Below are positions 7,660-14,701 of a DNA stretch of 14,983 bases, piece after piece (positions within the stretch are counted from its first letter, which is position 1; the number at the start of each line of letters is the position of its first letter). The position numbers were made by a program, and so were the translations under genes. Origin of the DNA: Flavobacteriaceae bacterium (GTDB lineage: Bacteria > Bacteroidota > Bacteroidia > Flavobacteriales > Flavobacteriaceae); assembly GCA_029238555.1 (NCBI GenBank), contig JAQWFV010000035.1, positions 1 to 14,983 of the forward strand. The letters are read 5' to 3'. Below the pieces are notes generated by a model. It was not told the origin of the DNA, did no database searches, and was given only the letters and a program-made list of their open reading frames with translations.

Positions 7660-9084
7660 ATGAGAAAAAAAATTATCCTAGGCCTTTTAGCCCTAACTAC
7701 ACAAGCAATTTTTGCACAAAAAATGACTTCTCATAAGAAGGCTATTATAGCCTCTGTAGAAAAACATGAACAAGCATTAATTGCCGTAAGTGACTCTATT
7801 TGGGCACTAGCAGAAACAGCTTTTCAAGAAGACCAATCTGCAGAAATCCTGGCTTCTTATGCAGAAAAAAATGGATTTAATGTCACCAGAGGTGTCGCTG
7901 GAATACCCACCGCATTTACAGCTACTTATGGCTCTGGAAGCCCTGTAATTAGTGTGCTGGGAGAATTTGACGCATTGCCCGGAATATCTCAAAAAGCACA
8001 ACCCGAAAAAGAAGCCTTGAATCAAGGAGCGGCGGGGCACGGATGTGGTCACAATTTATTTGGTGCAGGCAGTCTAGGAGCAGCCATAGCCGTTAAGGAA
8101 TTGATCGAGGCAGGAAAAATAAAAGGTACCGTAAAGTTTTTAGGAACGCCTTCTGAAGAAAAATTTTTCGGAAAAATCTGGATGGTCAAAGCTGGCCTTT
8201 GGGACAACGTAGACGTGAATATTAGCTGGCACCCTTCTGCAGATACCAAAGCAGATGTACAGAGCTCTTTAGCTTTGATTGATTTTAAAGTAGAATTTTA
8301 TGGACAAGCGGCACATGCCTCTGCAGATCCATGGAATGGACGTTCCGCGTCAGATGCATTGGAATTATACACTTCAGGAATTAATTACTACAGAGAACAT
8401 ATTAAACCAACTGTAAGAATACATTACCACATACAAGACGGCGGTCAGGTTGTGAATGTAGTACCAGACTACTCAAGGTTATGGGTAAGGGTAAGAGACT
8501 CTAAAAGATCTGGTATGAAACCAGTTTACGAAAGGGTTCAAGCCATGGCAGAAGGGGCTGCTATCTTAGCCAATGTAGATTATAAAATATCCCTAATTTC
8601 AGGAATTTACGAAACATTGGTCAATAGAACTGGCGGTGCTGTAATGCAGCAAAACTTAGAATTATTAGGTCCCTTATCCTACACTGAAGCAGAAAATGAA
8701 TTTGGTAAAAAGATACAAGCAGCTACCGGTAAACCACAAGTAGGTATGGATAGCGCTATTAGACCTTTAGAAGAAACCAGAGAGAATTCTGGAGGTGGCT
8801 CTACCGACGTTGGCGATGTAAGTTGGAATGTTCCCAATATTAATTTAGGGGTTACAGTAGCCCCAAAAGACACCCCTTGGCATTCGTGGGCAGTAGTTGC
8901 CTGTGGCGGAATGAGCATTGGTCACAAAGGAATGATTCACGCTGCCAAAGCTATGGGAATGACTATGGTAGATTTATTTAACAGCCCAAAACTAGTCGCT
9001 AAAGTAAAAGCGGAATACAAAATGCGAAAAGGAGATGAAGTTTATGAGCCTATGATTGACGGTCCCGCACCTATAAATCAGTAA
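7660..9084 (+). CDS. Exported M20-family amidohydrolase (AbgB-like)
   Basis: This 474-residue metallohydrolase has an N-terminal signal peptide (basic MRKK, hydrophobic core, cleavage near IFAQ at about 17-20), so it probably acts in the periplasm. M20 features are clear: GEFDALPG (101-108) carries Asp104, HGCGHN (127-132) carries metal-ligand candidates Cys129 and His131, SEE (165-167) supplies the catalytic and metal-ligand Glu, and WHP carries His191. The dimerisation-domain motif GQAAHAS follows at 215-221, and C-terminal His residues occur around DTPWHSW and IGHKGMIHAAK. Overall it most resembles the AbgB/p-aminobenzoyl-glutamate hydrolase group, which cleaves amide bonds of N-acyl or peptide-like substrates. 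The true substrate is unknown. The lysoplasmalogenase gene begins 7 bases downstream and is probably co-transcribed. Confidence 0.9.
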   Translation: MRKKIILGLLALTTQAIFAQKMTSHKKAIIASVEKHEQALIAVSDSIWALAETAFQEDQSAEILASYAEKNGFNVTRGVAGIPTAFTATYGSGSPVISVLGEFDALPGISQKAQPEKEALNQGAAGHGCGHNLFGAGSLGAAIAVKELIEAGKIKGTVKFLGTPSEEKFFGKIWMVKAGLWDNVDVNISWHPSADTKADVQSSLALIDFKVEFYGQAAHASADPWNGRSASDALELYTSGINYYREHIKPTVRIHYHIQDGGQVVNVVPDYSRLWVRVRDSKRSGMKPVYERVQAMAEGAAILANVDYKISLISGIYETLVNRTGGAVMQQNLELLGPLSYTEAENEFGKKIQAATGKPQVGMDSAIRPLEETRENSGGGSTDVGDVSWNVPNINLGVTVAPKDTPWHSWAVVACGGMSIGHKGMIHAAKAMGMTMVDLFNSPKLVAKVKAEYKMRKGDEVYEPMIDGPAPINQ

Positions 9085-9091
9085 AATAAAT

Positions 9092-9769
9092 ATGATTTTA
9101 TCTAAAAAAGACCTCCAATTCTTTATATGTTTTGGGGGTTTATTGCTACTAGACTCAAGCTTAAGTCATTTTGAATTAAGAAGTTACAGATATGCCACAA
9201 AGCCACTAATCATGATAAGCTTATTGGCTTATTTTATCTCAAAAAAGGCTCATATATCAAAAAAAATATATCTCTGGGGGGTCTTCGCCATAATAGCTTC
9301 TTGGGCTGGAGACGTCTTTTTAATGTTTCAAGAGTACAACGGACTCTTTTTTATAGCAGGACTTGGGACTTTTTTAATGGCACATATAGGGTACACAGCT
9401 ATTTTCCTATCACAAAAAGGAGCGAAAAAAAACCTTATACAATTCGTATTATTGGCTAACTACGCTTTAATTATGGGGTATCTAATACTGCCTAAAGCTG
9501 GGGACTTAAAAATACCAGTCATAGGGTATATTATAGCTATTTCTGCCATGGCATATACGGCACAAATTAGAAAAGGAAGCGTGAGTAAAGCCTCCTATAT
9601 ATCTGGTATTTTGGGTGCTAGATTGTTTTTGGCATCGGACAGCTTGCTGGCCTTATCCATGTTTTTAGACCACTTTCCTAAGGTAGACTTCCTTGTGATG
9701 TTAAGCTATGGTTTGGCGCAAGCTTGTATAGTCTATAGTTTAGTAAACAGCACTAAAACTACAACCTAA
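9092..9769 (+). CDS. Lysoplasmalogenase-like membrane protein (YhhN/TMEM86 family)
   Basis: This 225-residue integral membrane protein has about seven to eight hydrophobic segments. YhhN-family landmarks are present: the YATKPL stretch (34-39), WAGDVFLMF (71-79) with the conserved Gly-Asp, GTFLMAHIGYTAIF (92-105) and GARLFLASDSLLAL (175-188). Members of this family in animals and bacteria hydrolyse the vinyl-ether bond of lysoplasmalogens, so the likely role is turnover of ether lipids; activity of this bacterial copy is inferred from family only. It follows the exported M20 amidohydrolase by 7 bases. Its stop codon (9767-9769) lies inside the 3' end of the convergent murA gene, overlapping by 11 bases, which leaves no room for a terminator between them. 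Confidence 0.85.
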   Translation: MILSKKDLQFFICFGGLLLLDSSLSHFELRSYRYATKPLIMISLLAYFISKKAHISKKIYLWGVFAIIASWAGDVFLMFQEYNGLFFIAGLGTFLMAHIGYTAIFLSQKGAKKNLIQFVLLANYALIMGYLILPKAGDLKIPVIGYIIAISAMAYTAQIRKGSVSKASYISGILGARLFLASDSLLALSMFLDHFPKVDFLVMLSYGLAQACIVYSLVNSTKTTT

Positions 9770-11066
9770 CAATATGGGCGCCTATACTTCTAAGTCGCTC
9801 ATCTATATTCTCATAACCTCTGTCTATTTGCTCAATATTGTGAATAGTAGATGTCCCATTAGCGGAAAGCGCTGCAATTAAAAGCGATACTCCTGCTCTA
9901 ATATCTGGAGAAACCATAGTGGTTGCTTTGAGCAATGATTTAAAATCATGTCCCATAACTGTAGCCCTGTGCGGGTCACATAGAATGATCTTAGCGCCCA
10001 TGTCTATCAGTTTGTCTACAAAAAACAACCTGCTCTCAAACATTTTTTGGTGTATAAGTACTTCTCCCCTTGCCTGTGTGGCAGTAACCAAAAGAATACT
10101 CAACAAGTCAGGAGTCATGCCTGGCCAAGGTGCGTCTGAAATGGTAAGAATAGAACCATCAATATAATTTTGAACCGCATAACCATCTGTGTGAGCTGGA
10201 ATATAGATGTCGTCTCCTTTTTGCTCCATAGTAATGCCTAGTTTTCTAAATACTGCAGGGATTTGTCCCAGCATATTCCAATTTACATCTTTAATAGTGA
10301 GCTCACTTTGTGTTATGGCAGCCATTCCAACCCAGCTTCCAATTTCAATCATATCTGGAAGCATTGTGTGGGAAGCACCGTGAAGCGTTTCTACCCCTTC
10401 TACAGTCAATAAATTAGATCCAATACCGCTAATTTTAGCCCCCATCTTATTTAAAAGGGTGCATAATTGTTGCAAGTAGGGTTCACAAGCTGCATTGTAA
10501 ATGGTCGTGACACCTTCTGCCATAACAGCAGCCATTAGTATGTTAGCGGTACCTGTAACAGAAGCCTCATCTAAAAGCATATAAGCCCCCTTTAATTTAG
10601 ACGCTTCTACACCGTAGAAATGCTCTTCTTGGTTGTATCTAAATTGAGCACCCAACTTAATAAAGCCTTCAAAATGAGTATCTAACCTTCTGCGGCCAAT
10701 TTTATCTCCTCCTGGTTTTGGAATATATCCTTTGCCAAAACGCGCTAACAATGGGCCTACTAACATAATAGAGCCTCTTAAACCTTTACCGTCTTCTTTA
10801 TATTGTGGTGTTTGAAGGTAATCTAAATTAACGTCGTCTGCTTTAAAAGTATAACTGCCCTTAGCTTTCTTTTGAATTTTAACCCCAAGGTCTTCTAACA
10901 AAGAAATGAGTTTGTTCACATCAATAATATCCGGGATATTATGAATAGTCACTTCCTCTGCGGTGAGTAGTACGGAACATAAAATTTGTAAAGCCTCGTT
11001 TTTTGCACCCTGTGGGCGAATACTTCCTTGGAGTTTATGTCCTCCTTCTATTTTAAAGGTACCCAT
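9759..11066 (-). CDS. murA: UDP-N-acetylglucosamine 1-carboxyvinyltransferase
   Basis: This 435-residue cytoplasmic enzyme transfers enolpyruvate from PEP to UDP-GlcNAc, the first committed step of peptidoglycan synthesis. It has the EPSP-synthase-like fold. Key residues are visible: Lys22 and Asn23 in GAKNEAL, Arg97 in LRGSIM, the active-site loop KPGGDKIGRRRLDTH (117-131), the Asp of DAPWPGMTPD, and Arg in IDRGYENIDERL near the C-terminus. The loop residue equal to E. coli Cys115 is Asp121 (minus-strand codon GAT at 10704-10706). Asp at this position is known to support catalysis while preventing covalent inactivation by fosfomycin. The gene starts 11 bases after the DUF4290 stop and is probably the second gene of that transcript. 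Its 3' end overlaps the lysoplasmalogenase gene on the other strand. Confidence 0.96.
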   Translation of the reverse strand: MGTFKIEGGHKLQGSIRPQGAKNEALQILCSVLLTAEEVTIHNIPDIIDVNKLISLLEDLGVKIQKKAKGSYTFKADDVNLDYLQTPQYKEDGKGLRGSIMLVGPLLARFGKGYIPKPGGDKIGRRRLDTHFEGFIKLGAQFRYNQEEHFYGVEASKLKGAYMLLDEASVTGTANILMAAVMAEGVTTIYNAACEPYLQQLCTLLNKMGAKISGIGSNLLTVEGVETLHGASHTMLPDMIEIGSWVGMAAITQSELTIKDVNWNMLGQIPAVFRKLGITMEQKGDDIYIPAHTDGYAVQNYIDGSILTISDAPWPGMTPDLLSILLVTATQARGEVLIHQKMFESRLFFVDKLIDMGAKIILCDPHRATVMGHDFKSLLKATTMVSPDIRAGVSLLIAALSANGTSTIHNIEQIDRGYENIDERLRSIGAHIVRL

Positions 11067-11077
11067 TAATTAAATTT

Positions 11078-11743
11078 TTAGTAGCGCTTTTTTGACCTAT
11101 TGTTATTGTTGTTACTGTTGCTTCTTTGCTTTTTATTCCTATTGTTAGGTACGGACTTTATAATTTTATTTTGCAAAAATATATCTGTGTCTGTAAGTAG
11201 CTCCCCTGAGGCCTCAAGGTTAATTTCTCCCTTACTCAGTTCCGTTAGATGCTTATAGATTACACTGTCTTCTACAGTGTCTTTGTTCCAGTTTAAGAAA
11301 CACTTTTTCATGTGATTCGCAATAGTGTATTCCAAACCAGAGCGTTTGTCTCCCTTTTCCCAGCTCGTGGCTACATCTATCATCCTTTTGATATTATTGC
11401 CATAAAACCTGTATTTTGGGAAATTTTGAGGGTAATCTAAAGGCTCAGGTTTTTGCTCTAAAAGTTCTTTTGAAGTGATTGGAAAAGGGGAAGGCACATC
11501 TAATTTAAAATCAGACATAATGAATAATTGGTCCCATAGCTTGTGATTAAACTCTGGCACATCTCTTAAATGAGGCTGTAAATTACCCATTACACTTATA
11601 ATAGCATTCGCTACTTTAATGCGTTCTTCTTTATCTTCTATAGTGATAGCATGGTCTACCATTTTCTGGAAATGTCTTCCATATTCAGGTATAATAAGCT
11701 TTTCACGCTCTGTGTTGTATTCTAAATTATAAACTAATTCCAA
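11078..11743 (-). CDS. DUF4290 domain protein with TTG start
   Basis: This 221-residue protein carries the Bacteroidota-specific DUF4290 domain. The conserved opening is EYNTEREKLIIPEYGRHFQK, followed by ISVMGNLQPHLRDVPEFNHK and LWDQLFIMSDFKLDVPSPFP. The function is unknown. It has no signal peptide or membrane segment, so it is probably cytoplasmic. The C-terminal ~25 residues are rich in Asn, Lys and Arg, look disordered, and could bind nucleic acid. No ATG or GTG is available: the frame is closed by TAA at 11783-11785, and the first Met inside the domain (residue 28) would cut off the conserved opening. The TTG at 11741-11743 is the only standard start that keeps the domain whole. It lies immediately upstream of murA (11-base gap), an arrangement I recall as common in Flavobacteriia. 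Confidence 0.85.
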   Translation of the reverse strand: MELVYNLEYNTEREKLIIPEYGRHFQKMVDHAITIEDKEERIKVANAIISVMGNLQPHLRDVPEFNHKLWDQLFIMSDFKLDVPSPFPITSKELLEQKPEPLDYPQNFPKYRFYGNNIKRMIDVATSWEKGDKRSGLEYTIANHMKKCFLNWNKDTVEDSVIYKHLTELSKGEINLEASGELLTDTDIFLQNKIIKSVPNNRNKKQRSNSNNNNNRSKKRY

Positions 11744-11887
11744 ATTGTAAGGTATTAAGGGAAAGATTATAAAGCCAACGCTTTATGGACTGCAAAATAC
11801 TAAAAAATTAGAAAGTCTCCTAAGTGCTAGAGCAATATTTGATTTTAAAAATAACACCCATAATAGTGTCTAGGAATCATGTTTAAA

Positions 11888-12175
11888 TTAAAGAGAAATG
11901 ACTCCTTCAATTTGCGCAACAGCCCTGTAATTTGCTATTACAGCTTCTGGATTTTTGACCACTAACGAGACTGAAATACTCGTGAAAGATCCTTTTGAAG
12001 AAACTCTAGAAGAAATCTTTGCAGATTGATTTTTAAAAACTGTCTCAATAGCAGCAACCTTTTCTGCATCTGAAGGTACAATGAATTTGTATAGATAGGG
12101 TGCGGGCCATTGGGTATTTAAAGCGAGATTATCTTCTAATCTCTTGTAAAAGTCTGCGGTCTTTTTATCTTCCAA
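11888..12175 (-). CDS. DUF493 family protein (YbeD-like), non-ATG start
   Basis: This small protein (95 residues from the chosen start) has a DUF493/YbeD ferredoxin-like fold. Conserved segments are DKKTADFYKRL, PAPYLYKFIVPSDAEKV and ISSRVSSKGSFTSISVS, and it ends with the family-typical VAQIEGVISL. It is probably a cytoplasmic regulatory or small-ligand-binding protein; the function is not established. The frame contains no ATG. Candidate starts are TTG at 12196, 12184 and 12175. I choose 12175 because it places the start directly before the conserved EDKKT. The 12196 TTG lies inside a TAnnTTTG promoter element (12194-12201) and so would probably not be transcribed. The 144-base gap after this gene, before DUF4290, holds no other gene that I can support. 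Confidence 0.8.
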   Translation of the reverse strand: MEDKKTADFYKRLEDNLALNTQWPAPYLYKFIVPSDAEKVAAIETVFKNQSAKISSRVSSKGSFTSISVSLVVKNPEAVIANYRAVAQIEGVISL

Positions 12176-12193
12176 ATCAATCAATATTTTAGG

Positions 12194-12201
12194 CAAATAT
12201 A
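12194..12201 (-). promoter_or_regulatory. Putative -7 promoter element (TATATTTG) of the DUF493 gene
   Basis: On the minus strand TATATTTG matches TAnnTTTG exactly. A TTG lies 24 bases upstream, slightly longer than usual -33 to -7 spacing. Transcription would begin around 12185-12190, just upstream of the TTG codons at 12184 and 12175. The element lies in the 100-base region between DUF493 and the divergent ATPase gene. For the ATPase I see only a weak TAATTTAC at 12258-12265. Confidence 0.4.
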
Positions 12202-12275
12202 CGTCTAAATCTTAGGTTTTTTAGCCAATTAAGTGTGTTTTGTGTAACTTGTGCCCCTAATTTACAGACCTGTTT

Positions 12276-12806
12276 ATGGCTAAAAAGATTGTGTTTGCTG
12301 GCGGTCCAGCGACGGGAAAAACTACATTGATCCAAGCTTTGGAACTCAGGGGATACGCATGCGCTCAAGAAGTTTCTAGACAAGTCACTTTAGAAGCAAG
12401 AGAAAATGGCATATCACAATTATTTGTTTCTGACCCACTTTTATTTAGCGAAAAGCTATTAGAGGGTCGCATTAATCAGTATATAGCGGCACAGGAACAC
12501 AAAGCCTCAATGGTTTTTTTAGACCGAGGATTACCTGAAGTTGTTGCTTATCTAGACAGAGGAAACACCCCTTACCCCAATTATTTCAGCGAGGCCTGTG
12601 AAGACCACAAATACGACCATGTTTTTATTTTTCCCCCTTGGGAAGAAATATACACTTTAGACAATGAGCGATATGAAGACTACCAGGAAGCTTTAAAAAT
12701 TTATCCTTTTTTAAAAGCCGCCTATGACCGATTTGGTTACGAAAGTATTATCTTACCTAAAGACACTGTAGAAAACAGAATTTCTTTTGTGTTGGAAAAC
12801 ATATAG
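12276..12806 (+). CDS. Small P-loop ATPase/kinase-like protein (AAA_28 type)
   Basis: This 176-residue cytoplasmic nucleotide-binding protein has a Walker A motif GGPATGKTT at residues 9-17 and a probable Walker B/DxxG-like segment FLDRGLPEVVAYLDRG (81-96). An Arg-containing lid-like region NERYEDYQEAL follows at 130-140. The overall layout resembles AAA_28 / NadR-kinase-like predicted ATPases of about 180 residues. The substrate is unknown, and a small-molecule kinase role is as plausible as a pure ATPase role. It starts with ATG at 12276, divergent from DUF493, and is followed 2 bases after its stop by the RecQ-family helicase gene. The two are therefore probably translated from one message, which may imply a nucleotide or DNA-repair link. 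Confidence 0.83.
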   Translation: MAKKIVFAGGPATGKTTLIQALELRGYACAQEVSRQVTLEARENGISQLFVSDPLLFSEKLLEGRINQYIAAQEHKASMVFLDRGLPEVVAYLDRGNTPYPNYFSEACEDHKYDHVFIFPPWEEIYTLDNERYEDYQEALKIYPFLKAAYDRFGYESIILPKDTVENRISFVLENI

Positions 12807-12808
12807 CA

Positions 12809-14701
12809 ATGGCTAAAGACCCCTATGAGATTCTTAAAAAGTTCTGGGGCTACGACACTTTCAAACAGAATCAATTAGAGATTATTAAAGATGTTTTAGC
12901 TGGATCAGATGTACTGGCACTTCTTCCAACAGGCGGAGGGAAATCTTTGTGCTTTCAAGTTCCAGCACTAGCCTTAGAAGGTTTGTGCGTAGTTATTTCT
13001 CCATTAATAGCGCTCATTCAAGACCAGGTGAATAGACTTTCTAATCAAGGGATAAAAGCCATAGGTCTCACCGCTGGAATTTCAAGGGACAGACTCATTG
13101 AATTGCTAGACAACTGTGATTATGGGGGAGTGAAATTTTTATATATGTCTCCAGAAAGATTGCAACAACCCATGGTATTAGAAAGGCTTTCTAGAATGAA
13201 AATTAGTCTCATTGCCGTAGATGAGGCACATTGTATTTCTAGTTGGGGGCATGACTTTAGACCAGCATATCTCAAATGTACTTCATTGAGAGCTATCACA
13301 GATGCCCCAATGATTGCACTAACAGCGACAGCAACTAGGAAAGTACAAGAAGATATTGTTAGCAATTTATCTTTAGAAGGGGTGAAAATTCACAAGGCTT
13401 CTTTTTTAAGGCATAATATCTCCTATCATGTCACACAAGTAGAAGACAAAGGATACTATCTCAAAGAGATTTGTTTCAAAGCCTCCCAAAGTGTTATAGT
13501 ATATGTCAATAGCAGAAGAATGGTGGGTGTACTGTTTAACGAATTAAATAGCGCAGGATTAGGTGTAGCCACATACCACGGAGGGCTTTCAAAAATTGAA
13601 AGGGAAGCAGCTCTAAGCAATTGGATCAAAGACCACGCTAAAATAATGATCGCTACAAATGCCTTTGGAATGGGTATAGATAAAGGTAATGTAAGTGATG
13701 TAATTCATTTTCAAATTCCTGAAAGCCTAGAAAATTACTACCAAGAGTCTGGAAGAGCTGGCAGAGACGGAAAACCAGCAAATGCAATAATTCTTTGGGC
13801 TACGCCCGATGTCACTCAGCTTAAAAATCAATTCATAGACCCCATGGCTGCGCTCAAAGAAGTGCAGTTGGTGTACCGCAAATTAAATGCCTTTTTGCGT
13901 ATACCCTATGGAGAGGGAAACGACCAAACCTATCAATTTTCTTTTAATGGATTTGTATCTCAATATGCGCTAAAGACGCTTAAAACTTACAACGCCTTAA
14001 AAACTCTAGATCAATTTGGCATTATTCGATTAGAAGAAAACTTTGACAAAAGGACTACAATAAAGTATGTATGTTCCAAAGAACAGCTGTATGATTACAT
14101 GGATTCCAATGAGAAAATGAAGCCAATAATTCTAAATCTTTCCAGAACCTATGGGGGTCTTTTTGAGTTTGACACAAAAATTGACCTTCATCTCTTATCC
14201 AAAAAAACAGCTAAAAGTATCGCAGACATTCAGAGAGATTTAGAGCAATTACACAAAGACCACCTTATAGCGCTAGATGCATACACAACAGATCTTAAAG
14301 TAGTGTACCTACTACCTAGAGAAGATGAGAGAACCCTAGCACCTTTCGCAGAACGAATTGAAAACACCTATCAAGATAGAATCGAAAAAGTCAACGCCAT
14401 GATTTCCTATGTGACTCAGTCCACCCAATGTAGGAATAAAGTTCTGTTGGATTATTTTGATGAAAAATCAAAGGAATGTGGCATATGCGATTATTGTAAG
14501 CAAAAAACCATCCCACAAGAGCTCCTATTAAATGATCTTTGTGAGGCTATATTATCACTTTTAGAGGAGAATAATTTCACTTCAAGACAATTAGTAAGTA
14601 CCTTAGAAAAACCCAAAGAATTGGTGTTAAACAGCATTCAAAACCTTTTAAAAGAAGGACACATTGAAATAAATAGTCAAAATGAATATGTCAAAAAATA
14701 A
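12809..14701 (+). CDS. recQ: RecQ-family ATP-dependent DNA helicase
   Basis: This 630-residue 3'-5' DNA helicase would act in recombination and replication-fork repair. Superfamily 2 motifs are all visible: Walker A TGGGKS (41-46), DEAH (138-141) followed by the RecQ aromatic loop SSWGHDFRPAY (144-154), LTATAT (171-176), TNAFGMGIDKGNV (283-295) and QESGRAGRDG (312-321). The zinc-binding cysteines come late, at 541, 557, 560 and 563 (CRNKVLLDYF then CGICDYC), about 220 residues after motif VI, whereas in E. coli RecQ they follow after about 50. The intervening 345-540 segment contains winged-helix-like stretches such as YALKTLKTYNALKTLDQFGI. After the zinc site only ~65 residues remain, resembling a short winged helix, with no HRDC domain. 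The gene follows the ATPase by 2 bases and overlaps the likely fmt start. Confidence 0.93.
   Translation: MAKDPYEILKKFWGYDTFKQNQLEIIKDVLAGSDVLALLPTGGGKSLCFQVPALALEGLCVVISPLIALIQDQVNRLSNQGIKAIGLTAGISRDRLIELLDNCDYGGVKFLYMSPERLQQPMVLERLSRMKISLIAVDEAHCISSWGHDFRPAYLKCTSLRAITDAPMIALTATATRKVQEDIVSNLSLEGVKIHKASFLRHNISYHVTQVEDKGYYLKEICFKASQSVIVYVNSRRMVGVLFNELNSAGLGVATYHGGLSKIEREAALSNWIKDHAKIMIATNAFGMGIDKGNVSDVIHFQIPESLENYYQESGRAGRDGKPANAIILWATPDVTQLKNQFIDPMAALKEVQLVYRKLNAFLRIPYGEGNDQTYQFSFNGFVSQYALKTLKTYNALKTLDQFGIIRLEENFDKRTTIKYVCSKEQLYDYMDSNEKMKPIILNLSRTYGGLFEFDTKIDLHLLSKKTAKSIADIQRDLEQLHKDHLIALDAYTTDLKVVYLLPREDERTLAPFAERIENTYQDRIEKVNAMISYVTQSTQCRNKVLLDYFDEKSKECGICDYCKQKTIPQELLLNDLCEAILSLLEENNFTSRQLVSTLEKPKELVLNSIQNLLKEGHIEINSQNEYVKK

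Noticed and set aside
11854..11869. Small hairpin after the DUF493 stop, followed by a T-rich stretch on the minus strand
   Set aside because: The stem is only four Watson-Crick pairs plus one wobble, too weak to call a terminator.
11744..11887. Possible small gene or RNA between DUF4290 and DUF493
   Set aside because: No open frame with family resemblance and no convincing RNA structure are visible; it probably only holds the DUF4290 leader and the DUF493 3' end.
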